Source of the DNA: JBCCJA01 sp039045975
GTDB lineage: Bacteria > Planctomycetota > Planctomycetia > Planctomycetales > Planctomycetaceae
Assembly: GCA_039045975.1 (NCBI GenBank)
Contig: JBCCJA010000086.1
Coordinates: 1-11,569, forward strand
Direction of reading: 5' to 3'
Length of the DNA stretch: 11,569 nucleotides
The position numbers and the translations under genes are program-made. The notes under the pieces are model-generated. The model was given only the letters and a program-made list of their open reading frames with translations, made no database searches and had not been told where the DNA came from. Shown one piece after another: positions 6,227 to 11,569 of this stretch (positions are counted from its first letter, which is position 1; each line of letters starts with the position of its first letter).

Positions 6227-6838
6227 ATGACCAACCGTTCGAACGACTCTTGGATCGCCGACCTGTCGGCCGACGGCGACAGGCGCGACGCGGCCGTCAC
6301 GGACCTGCGGGCGGTGCTCGTGCGGGGGCTGCGGCAGGCGTTCAAGACGACGAAGCGGGTCGACGAGGCGTTCGTCGAAGACTCGGCGCAGGACTCGCTC
6401 GTAGCGATCCTGGCGAAGCTCGACCAGTTCGAAGGACGCAGCAAGTTCACGACGTGGGCGCTTTCGATCGGCGTCCGCACCGCGATCAGCGAGCTGCGGC
6501 GGAAGCGTTGGAAGGACGTCTCGCTGGCCGACATCACTGCGGAAGACCGCTCCGAGGCAGACGTCGCGGTCGACGATACGGAACGCGTCGAGGTCTCGGC
6601 CGAGAAGCAGGAGGTGTTCACGTCACTCCTCGACGCGATCGACAAGGCGTTGACCGATAAGCAAAAGTTCGCCCTGAGGGCCGAACTGGCCGGTGTCCCG
6701 CAAGCCCGGATCGCCGAAGACCTCGGCAGCAACCGCAACGCCGTTTATAAATTGATGCACGACGCCCGTAAGAAATTGCTCGCCGCTCTCGACGAACGGG
6801 GCGTGACGAGCGAAACGATCTCCGAACTGTTCGCCTGA
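6227..6838 (+). CDS. ECF-type RNA polymerase sigma factor
   Basis: The 203-residue protein has only the two domains of an extracytoplasmic-function sigma-70 factor. Region 2 spans about 20-95 and shows VEDSAQDSLVAI (52-61 area, the core-binding helix) followed by FEGRSKFTTWALSIG and RTAISELRRKRW, the -10 recognition and melting part. An acidic linker covers about 97-128. Region 4 spans about 134-186, with a helix-turn-helix in QARIAEDLGSNRNAVYKLM that reads the -35 element. It would redirect RNA polymerase to a small regulon. Its likely regulator is the zinc-binding protein encoded 39 nt downstream on the same strand. Region 2 has the relaxed FEGRS motif common in planctomycete ECF groups. 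The stimulus cannot be told from the sequence. Confidence 0.92.
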   Translation: MTNRSNDSWIADLSADGDRRDAAVTDLRAVLVRGLRQAFKTTKRVDEAFVEDSAQDSLVAILAKLDQFEGRSKFTTWALSIGVRTAISELRRKRWKDVSLADITAEDRSEADVAVDDTERVEVSAEKQEVFTSLLDAIDKALTDKQKFALRAELAGVPQARIAEDLGSNRNAVYKLMHDARKKLLAALDERGVTSETISELFA

Positions 6839-6877
6839 CGCCAAAACGCCACGAAGCCCCCGGGATCGGACCGACCG

Positions 6878-7126
6878 ATGTCCTTTACGCGTCGCCAACT
6901 CGAAATGCTCGGCTCGGTCCTGAAACGGACGCGGGACTTCGAGTACGATTGTGATGACGTGCTCGGCAAGCTGGCCGAATACCTCGAGACGTCGGCCGAC
7001 GAGACTGTCGAACTCAACCGCGAGCTGCTGCTGACGCAGGCCCACCTGGAGATCTGTCCCGAGTGCCAAGAAGAGCTGGAAGCGCTCGAGGCGGCCTGCG
7101 AGGCCGTCGAAAAACCTGAGGAGTGA
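6878..7126 (+). CDS. Small soluble ZAS-type (zinc-finger) anti-sigma factor candidate
   Basis: The 82-residue protein carries the zinc-binding anti-sigma (ZAS/zf-HC2) signature: Cys25 in YDCDDVLGKLAEYLE, then His56-x3-Cys60-x2-Cys63 in HLEICPECQEELEAL. In this family the four-helix fold with a C...HxxxCxxC site wraps around the sigma factor and keeps it inactive. The spacing of ligands is normal for the family. There is no membrane segment or sensor domain after the finger, so the protein would be cytoplasmic, and release could depend on zinc or thiol state as in RsrA-like proteins, though that is inference. It lies 39 nt after the ECF sigma gene, in the usual sigma then anti-sigma order. The ribosome binding site is weak. 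Confidence 0.8.
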   Translation: MSFTRRQLEMLGSVLKRTRDFEYDCDDVLGKLAEYLETSADETVELNRELLLTQAHLEICPECQEELEALEAACEAVEKPEE

Positions 7127-7127
7127 A

Positions 7128-7153
7128 CCGTCCCGGGTGCAAACGGGCGACGG
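7128..7153. terminator. Possible bidirectional terminator hairpin between convergent genes
   Basis: CCGTC at 7128-7132 pairs with GACGG at 7149-7153, and inside this CCG pairs with CGG, leaving a 2-nt bulge and an 8-nt loop. It fills the 30-nt gap between the stop codons of the anti-sigma gene and the convergent membrane protein gene. No U-tract follows on either strand, so the role is uncertain. Confidence 0.3.
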
Positions 7154-7156
7154 CGG

Positions 7157-7351
7157 TCAGCGGAGATCGCTCTGCGCGTCGAACGCGAGATACCCGACGA
7201 TCCCGGACGCGATCAGCAGCAGGATGTCCATCACGATCAGCCGTCCGAACAAGATGCCGGTCGCGAGATCGAGGATCGCCGCCAACGCGACGCAGCCCGA
7301 GATCACGTAGCCGCCGGATATGAACAGGCGTGCGATCTTCTCAAAGGACAT
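7157..7351 (-). CDS. Small two-helix membrane protein (hypothetical)
   Basis: The 64-residue protein (MSFEKIARLF...) consists almost entirely of two membrane helices, about residues 10-32 and 37-58, joined by a short GRLIV turn, with a polar C-terminus (DAQSDLR). Its regular hydrophobic pattern, in contrast to the arginine-rich translations of the other frames here, argues that it is a real gene. The ATG at 7351 is preferred; a GTG four codons upstream (7363) is possible and neither has a clear ribosome binding site. It converges on the anti-sigma gene. I do not recognise a named family. Confidence 0.6.
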   Translation of the reverse strand: MSFEKIARLFISGGYVISGCVALAAILDLATGILFGRLIVMDILLLIASGIVGYLAFDAQSDLR

Positions 7352-7623
7352 GCTGCCGGTCACGGTGTCGTCGCGGTGTCAGGATCAAGGTGTCGCCGGC
7401 AGTCCGGTCGCCGAACGGTAAAGCACGGGCCCCGGGTTCCGCCAGTTGACCGGGCGCCACTCGCGGCGCCGAGGGCGACGCCGACCGGTCGTGACGCCTT
7501 TTCGGCCGGCGAACAGCCCCCGGACGTCGTGTTCGCGGCAGAGTGTCAGAGTCTCTGACTGACGGCGTCGAACTCTTCAGGCCGCTCGAAGTCTTGCTGT
7601 GACACAGAAGAGCGGAATTCACT
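7352..7623. other. Intergenic region with palindromes, no gene seen
   Basis: The open frames here give arginine- and proline-rich translations without recognisable structure, so I call no gene. Two inverted repeats stand out: GGCGCC at 7453-7458 with GGCGCC at 7465-7470, and the perfect GTCAGA-GTC-TCTGAC at 7545-7559. The second lies about 65 nt beyond the stop of the VOC gene and could be part of its terminator or an operator; neither has a U-tract. Confidence 0.4.
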
Positions 7624-8055
7624 CTAAGACAACTCGATGATGTGCCCGTCCGGGTCGAGCACGAACAGCTGCGTCACGCCGTCCGGCCGCCGTTTCGGGC
7701 CGTCCAGGATCGGCACGTCCGCCGCCCGGATCGTCGGCAGGAAGGCCTCGACGTCGTCGACGTCGAAGGCGATGTGGGTCCAGCGACTCGTCTTCGTCGG
7801 GGACGTTGCCCCGGCCGACGGAGCCTCGACGCCGGCGTCCGCCTCGTTGATGCCGACCGGGCCGGAGCGGTCGTGCGGCGCGATCGCGTGGACCAGCGTC
7901 TCGCCCGCGCGGAACCAGGCGCCGCCGAAATCGAACGCCGGCCGTGCGACCTGCTCCATCCCGAGCACGCCGACGTAGAAATCATGCGACGCGTCGACGT
8001 CGGCGACGACGATCGCGATGTGGTCGAGGCCGCGTACGCGCGGGCTTTCTGCCAT
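7624..8055 (-). CDS. VOC-family protein (glyoxalase/bleomycin resistance/dioxygenase fold)
   Basis: The 143-residue protein has the two beta-alpha-beta-beta-beta modules of the vicinal oxygen chelate superfamily. Module 1 opens with DHIAIVVADV (His12) and continues to FYVGVLGM; module 2 opens with RWTHIAFDV (His94) and ends FVLDPDGHIIELS (Glu141). His12, His94 and Glu141 are at the usual metal-ligand places, and His56 could be the fourth. Members include lactoylglutathione lyases, ring-cleaving dioxygenases and thiol transferases acting on fosfomycin; the substrate here cannot be told. The start has GGAG about 11 nt upstream. The gene begins 38 nt after the kinase gene on the same strand, so the two are probably cotranscribed, though no biochemical link is known. 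Confidence 0.88.
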   Translation of the reverse strand: MAESPRVRGLDHIAIVVADVDASHDFYVGVLGMEQVARPAFDFGGAWFRAGETLVHAIAPHDRSGPVGINEADAGVEAPSAGATSPTKTSRWTHIAFDVDDVEAFLPTIRAADVPILDGPKRRPDGVTQLFVLDPDGHIIELS

Positions 8056-8093
8056 GGCTGGGGCTGCTCCGTGGGCGAACAGTCGCACTCGAA

Positions 8094-9266
8094 TTACGGA
8101 CCGGCGTCGTCCGGAAGGCCGACGGGATCGGCCGGGACTTCGGCGGCGGCGGGACGGTTCGAGCCGGGACCGTCTTGCAACAACGCCCGGCTGGAGCGGT
8201 CGGCGAAGTGGGCGAGGCCCCACAGCCCCCACACGACGACGAGCCCGACCGTCGCCAGGATCGCGATCGGCAGCCACGGCGACGGGGCGGGCTTCGCCGG
8301 CTTCTGCTCCTGCACGACCGGCCGCTGCCGTGGGAGCATGCCGCTCGACTCCGGGGCGATCAGGTCGGACAGGTCCGACTCGTCGACCGACTTGCGGAGC
8401 AGCACTTTGTCGGTGAGGTCGGCGGCCAGCTCGGTCGGGTCTTGGTAGCGATCTTTCGGCTTTTTCGACATCAGCCGCTGCAGGACCGTGACCGCCGCCT
8501 CGGTCATGCGGGCCGCGTCGCCGACGTCGCCCCGCCGCGGGTCGGGCGGCGGCGTGACGGCGTGCGCGTGCAGGCGGGCCGTCAGCCCGTCGGCCGGGAA
8601 GGGCGGCGAGCCGGTCAGCAGGTGGAACCAGGTGCACCCGAGCGAATACAGGTCGCTGCGGATGTCGGCGTGCTTGCTGCCGCGGGCCTGCTCCGGGGCC
8701 ATGTAGTCGACCGTCCCGACGGTGAAGCCGGCCCGCGTGATGCCGGCGTTCGAGCCCGACTCGACCGCCTTCGCGAGCCCCATGTCGGTCAGCATCACCG
8801 TGCCGTCCTGACGGACGAGCAGGTTCGAGGGCTTGATGTCTCGGTGCACGAGCCCCTGCTCGTGCAAATGCACGAGCGCCTCGTTCAGCTGGCGGACGAT
8901 CGACACGGTGCGGCGGAACGACATCGGACCCGACTTCTTGAGCCGCCGTTCCGCGTCGACGCCGTCGACGTACTCGAGCGCGATGAACAAGTAGCCCGAC
9001 TCGTCCTCGCCGGCGTCGTACACGCCGACGATGTTGGGGTGCTTCAGTCGGGCCGCGGCGGCGGCCTCGGCCCGGAACCGCTTCACGAGGCTCTCGGACG
9101 TCGACTCGGCGAGAGGCAGCAGCTTGAGCGCGACGTCCCGCTCGAGCTTTTCGTCGCGGGCGAGCCAGACCGCACCCATGCCGCCGGCGCCGAGCTTCTT
9201 CTTCACCAAATACCGCGAGATCTGTGTGCCGGGGGCGACCGCGGGCGGCGTGGACGGCGTCGACAT
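8094..9266 (-). CDS. Hanks-type Ser/Thr protein kinase with single C-terminal membrane segment
   Basis: The 390-residue protein has a complete kinase domain at about 18-285: glycine loop GAGGMG at 26-31, VALK with Lys48, helix C Glu67, catalytic HRDIKPSN with Asp143, Lys145 and Asn148, the metal-binding triad as DMG (Asp161) rather than DFG, the VGTVDYMAPEQ segment with APE at 190-192, and SDLYSLGCTWFHLLTG. A linker follows, then one membrane helix at about 331-353 and a 37-residue tail without a recognisable sensor. All catalytic residues are present, so the enzyme should be active. The ATG at 9266 is chosen because the longer frame would need a TTG at 9296; neither has a clear ribosome binding site. 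Such kinases are abundant in planctomycetes. It is divergent from cysS and lies upstream of the VOC gene. Confidence 0.93.
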   Translation of the reverse strand: MSTPSTPPAVAPGTQISRYLVKKKLGAGGMGAVWLARDEKLERDVALKLLPLAESTSESLVKRFRAEAAAAARLKHPNIVGVYDAGEDESGYLFIALEYVDGVDAERRLKKSGPMSFRRTVSIVRQLNEALVHLHEQGLVHRDIKPSNLLVRQDGTVMLTDMGLAKAVESGSNAGITRAGFTVGTVDYMAPEQARGSKHADIRSDLYSLGCTWFHLLTGSPPFPADGLTARLHAHAVTPPPDPRRGDVGDAARMTEAAVTVLQRLMSKKPKDRYQDPTELAADLTDKVLLRKSVDESDLSDLIAPESSGMLPRQRPVVQEQKPAKPAPSPWLPIAILATVGLVVVWGLWGLAHFADRSSRALLQDGPGSNRPAAAEVPADPVGLPDDAGP

Positions 9267-9384
9267 GCGGTTCGGGGCGGCGGGCGTCGCGGACAACGCC
9301 GTAGGTTAACCCGGCGGGGCGGCGATGTCGCGGCACCGAACGTCGGCCGATGACGACGGCCGACCGGTCTGAACGAGCCTTGAA

Positions 9385-9419
9385 CTGCGGGACTCCGCAG
9401 CCCTACGGTCGGGTAGTAT
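9385..9419 (+). promoter_or_regulatory. Possible cysS promoter region with small hairpin
   Basis: TAGTAT at 9414-9419 resembles a -10 element and lies 26 nt before the preferred GTG start. No good -35 is seen at the usual distance. Just upstream is a perfect 6-bp hairpin, CTGCGG-GACT-CCGCAG (9385-9400). I see no T-box or other aminoacyl-tRNA-responsive leader. Confidence 0.25.
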
Positions 9420-9445
9420 TTGCGGCGGACGTCTCGGAGACCCTC

Positions 9446-10948
9446 GTGCCACCTGCGATCCACTTCTACAACACGCTGACGAATTCGGTCGAAGCGTTCC
9501 GGACGGTCACACCGGGAACGGTCCGCATGTACTCGTGCGGGCCGACCGTTTACGACTTCGCGCACATCGGCAACTTCCGCTCGTTCTTGTTCGCCGACCT
9601 GATCCGGCGGTTCCTCGAGGTCAGCGGGTACGACGTCCGGCACGTGATGAACATCACCGACGTCGGCCACATGACCGACGATTCGGTCGCGGACGGTGCC
9701 GGTGAGGACAAAATGGCCGCCGCCGCGAAGCGGCTCAAACAAGATAAGAAGTCGGGACGTGTCCCCGAAGGCGCGATCGACGATCCGGACGACCCGTATG
9801 CGGTCGCGGCCTATTTCGCGGAGGCCTATCTCGAAGACGGACGGGCCCTCGGGCTCAAAATCGCCGCCGACCCGGAGAGCGTGCCGCGGGCGACCGGGCA
9901 CATCGACGAGATGCTGGCGATGATCGCGACACTCGTCGAACGGGGTCACGCGTATCAGGCCGGTGACGTCGTCTATTACTCGGTCGAATCGTTCCCCGAT
10001 TACGGAAAACTGTCGGGCAACACGCTCGAAAAGATCCGCGCCGGGACCGGCGGACGCGTCTCGGACGAGGAACTCGCGACGAAGCGTCATCCCGGCGACT
10101 TCCTGCTCTGGAAGGCCGATCCGGCGCACGTCATGAAGTGGGACAGCTCCTACGGCGCGGGCTATCCCGGTTGGCATATCGAGTGTTCCGCGATGGTCCG
10201 GAAAACGCTCGGGGACGTGATCGATATCCACACCGGAGGCGAAGATTTAATTTTTCCGCACCACGAATGCGAGATCGCCCAGTCACGCGGCGTGACCGGG
10301 GCCGACGCGCTCGCCAACTTCTGGCTCCACGCCCGCTTCCTCCTGGTCGAGGGCGAGAAGATGTCGAAGTCGAAGGGCAACTTCTACACCGTCCGCGACG
10401 TCCTCGACGGCACCGCGACCGGCCGCGAGGTCCACCCCGCCGTCTTAAGATACGAGCTGACGAAGTCGCACTACCGCGCGAATATGAATTTCACCGCCAA
10501 GGGCGTCGCCGACAGCGGGAACTGCGTCAAGAAGCTGCTCGACTTTAAAGACCGCCTCGAACACGAGGCGGACGGCGCGGTCGCCGAGATCGACACCTCG
10601 CACCCGGTCCTCGAAGAATTCCTCGCGGCCCTCGGGGACGATTTAAATATTAGCGGCGCCCTCGGCGTCGTCTTCCCGTGGGTCAACGGGGAGCACTTCG
10701 ACGCGGCCGAGTCGCTGGCCGTCTATAAAAAAATCGACGCCGTCCTCGGCCTCAGCGACTGTGCACGGACCGGCGACTGCGGCGGGACCGCCGCATTCGA
10801 CCCGACGGACCTCTGCCGACAAATCGACGACGCCCGGGCCGCCAAGGACTGGGGACGCGCGGACACTTTGAGGGCGGAACTGCAGGAGGCCGGTTACCAG
10901 GTCTCGAACGGCCCCGACGGGACGGTCGCCGAGAAAGAGCTGGCCTAA
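9446..10948 (+). CDS. cysS: Cysteine--tRNA ligase
   Basis: The 500-residue class I aminoacyl-tRNA synthetase charges tRNA-Cys with cysteine in the cytoplasm. Numbering from the GTG start, the HIGH motif is HIGN at 40-43 and KMSKS is at 305-309. Zinc ligands that bind the cysteine thiol are Cys31 (YSCGPTVYD), Cys247 (GWHIECSAM), His272 and Glu276 (FPHHECEIAQS). The segment at about 80-120 between the catalytic halves is longer than in E. coli (DKMAAAAKRLKQ...DDPDDPY), which fits the total of 500 against about 460 residues. The C-terminal helical domain ends in a DWGRADTLRAEL..AGYQVSNGPDGT motif typical of the family. The GTG at 9446 is preferred because GGAGA sits 5 nt before it and residues conserved in the family begin soon after; an in-frame ATG lies at 9350. 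The stop overlaps the stop of the convergent gene by 3 to 4 bp. Confidence 0.95.
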   Translation: MPPAIHFYNTLTNSVEAFRTVTPGTVRMYSCGPTVYDFAHIGNFRSFLFADLIRRFLEVSGYDVRHVMNITDVGHMTDDSVADGAGEDKMAAAAKRLKQDKKSGRVPEGAIDDPDDPYAVAAYFAEAYLEDGRALGLKIAADPESVPRATGHIDEMLAMIATLVERGHAYQAGDVVYYSVESFPDYGKLSGNTLEKIRAGTGGRVSDEELATKRHPGDFLLWKADPAHVMKWDSSYGAGYPGWHIECSAMVRKTLGDVIDIHTGGEDLIFPHHECEIAQSRGVTGADALANFWLHARFLLVEGEKMSKSKGNFYTVRDVLDGTATGREVHPAVLRYELTKSHYRANMNFTAKGVADSGNCVKKLLDFKDRLEHEADGAVAEIDTSHPVLEEFLAALGDDLNISGALGVVFPWVNGEHFDAAESLAVYKKIDAVLGLSDCARTGDCGGTAAFDPTDLCRQIDDARAAKDWGRADTLRAELQEAGYQVSNGPDGTVAEKELA

Positions 10949-11421
10949 CGCGACGACGCGATCGAGCGGCGTGGCCTGCCGGCAAACAACCTCAAGCCCG
11001 CCTCCGACTCGACGACGACCGGCTGGAAACCGGCTTTTTCCAACGCAGCCGCCCACTCGGGCTCGTCGAGCATCGCAAGGAACGCGTCGTCGTCGAGGAC
11101 TTCGACGACCGGTGGTTTAGAGAGGGCGCCGAGATCGGGAGCGGTGACCGCCGGCGGCCGGCCGAGCGGCTCGGCCGACCGGACCGCGATCCGGTCGATC
11201 GTAACGACGTCGCGCGGTGCGGCCACTTCCTCGACCCACGGACGCGACACGCCGAAGTACAGGATGCCGAGCGAGGCCGCGGCGGCGAGGCCCGTGCGGA
11301 CGGCACGCCGCGTCGTCCGTCGTCGGCCGGAAGCCGAAACGACGGCGTCGCGGATCTCATCACGGCGGCAGAGGCCGGCCGGCGAAAGCGACACGTTGCT
11401 GTCTTTTTCAGTCGTCTGCAT
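10945..11421 (-). CDS. Single-pass membrane protein coupled to an ECF sigma factor (putative anti-sigma)
   Basis: The 158-residue protein has a cytoplasmic N-terminus of about 40 residues ending in an arginine cluster (GRRRTTRR), one membrane helix at about 41-58 (GLAAAASLGILYFGV), and an outer domain of about 100 residues with no recognised fold (VVEVLDDDAFLAMLDEP, FQPVVVESEAGLRLF). Its start overlaps the end of a sigma factor gene by 14 bp, and its ribosome binding site GAGGAG (11429-11434, 7 nt before the ATG) lies inside that gene, so translation is probably coupled. The position and topology suggest an anti-sigma or sigma-linked sensor. However, it lacks the HxxxCxxC zinc motif, so the family is not certain. 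A GTG directly before the ATG is less well spaced. It converges on cysS, with overlapping stop codons. Confidence 0.75.
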   Translation of the reverse strand: MQTTEKDSNVSLSPAGLCRRDEIRDAVVSASGRRRTTRRAVRTGLAAAASLGILYFGVSRPWVEEVAAPRDVVTIDRIAVRSAEPLGRPPAVTAPDLGALSKPPVVEVLDDDAFLAMLDEPEWAAALEKAGFQPVVVESEAGLRLFAGRPRRSIASSR

Positions 11422-11569
11422 CACCGAACTCCTCGCGGGCTTCCGCTTCGAGAGAGGCGACGGCCCGCCGCACGCGGCCGTCGACGGCCCCCGGCTTCAG
11501 GCCGAGGCGGGCACCGATTTGCTTTAACGTCAGGCCGTCAAGAAACCGCCAAGTCAATAAAGTGCGGAC
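11408..11569 (-). CDS. ECF-type sigma factor, C-terminal part (cut by window edge)
   Basis: Only the last 53 codons are in the window, reading inward from the right edge and ending TGA at 11408-11410. They encode sigma-70 region 4: LLTWRFLDGLTLKQIGARLG followed by the recognition helix LKPGAVDGRVRRAVASL and an acidic tail EEFGDADD. The TLKQIGARLGLKPGAV stretch is the usual helix-turn-helix that contacts the -35 element. Region 2 lies outside the window, so the subgroup cannot be told. The gene overlaps the start of the downstream membrane protein gene by 14 bp, which indicates a two-gene operon. Confidence 0.88.
   Translation of the reverse strand, partial: VRTLLTWRFLDGLTLKQIGARLGLKPGAVDGRVRRAVASLEAEAREEFGDADD

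Noticed and set aside
7341..7622. 93-codon minus-strand frame in the gap before the VOC gene
   Set aside because: Its composition is arginine/proline-rich with no helix or domain, and it overlaps the better supported small membrane protein.
7624..9336. A single 570-codon minus-strand frame that would fuse extra sequence to the VOC protein
   Set aside because: The upstream part is the out-of-frame shadow of the kinase gene and has no recognisable structure; the VOC gene has its own ATG at 8055.
9350..9445. Upstream ATG that would add 32 residues to CysS
   Set aside because: The added residues do not resemble the family N-terminus, and the GTG at 9446 has a well-placed GGAGA. The longer form is not excluded.
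1..11569. CRISPR arrays, tRNA or rRNA genes, insertion sequences with transposase
   Set aside because: No regularly spaced repeats, cloverleaf-like sequences, rRNA segments or transposase/integrase motifs were seen anywhere in the window.

Overview
The window is a stretch of high-GC bacterial chromosome that most likely comes from a member of the Planctomycetota. The evidence is the combination of a DUF1559-type prepilin-like protein, a secreted protein with a planctomycete-style STN-like domain, a Hanks-type Ser/Thr kinase with one C-terminal membrane segment, and two ECF-type sigma factor modules. I cannot place it below the class level.

Layout from left to right. Positions 1-177 hold no gene but carry two hairpin-forming repeats (30-47 and a long one at 86-162). 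On the minus strand come a glycine-zipper lipoprotein (178-819) and a DUF1559 protein (919-1938), with a strong hairpin between them. On the plus strand follow a two-helix membrane protein (2202-2768), a type IIA topoisomerase ATPase subunit of the GyrB/ParE family (2844-4769), a secreted STN-domain protein (4873-5754) and a small secreted ORF (5824-6018). Next on the plus strand are an ECF sigma factor (6227-6838) and a small soluble zinc-binding anti-sigma candidate (6878-7126). A small two-helix membrane protein (7157-7351) faces them on the minus strand. A minus-strand pair of a Ser/Thr kinase (9266-8094) and a VOC/glyoxalase protein (8055-7624) is followed by cysS on the plus strand (9446-10948). 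The right edge holds a second minus-strand ECF module: the 3' end of a sigma factor (11408-11569, cut by the window edge) overlapping a single-pass membrane protein (10945-11421) that is probably its partner.

The most unusual signal is a 113-bp direct repeat. The last 113 bp of the gyrB/parE gene (4657-4769) recur exactly 1290 bp downstream (5947-6059) with 108 of 113 bases identical. The first 67 bp are identical. All five differences lie in the last 46 bp up to the stop codon, four of them are synonymous in the topoisomerase frame, and similarity stops at the stop codon. This is the pattern left by an element that integrates into the 3' end of a protein-coding gene and brings its own replacement 3' end, as known for phage 21 and e14 in E. 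coli icd. No recombinase is present in the 1.29 kb between the copies, so this would be a remnant or a non-autonomous element; partial duplication is the alternative. The segment between the copies carries the STN-domain gene and the start of the small secreted ORF, whose C-terminus reads through the repeat in a different frame.

The genes do not form one pathway. Housekeeping functions (topoisomerase, cysteinyl-tRNA synthetase) alternate with signalling and envelope modules: two sigma/partner pairs, one kinase, and several small membrane or secreted proteins.
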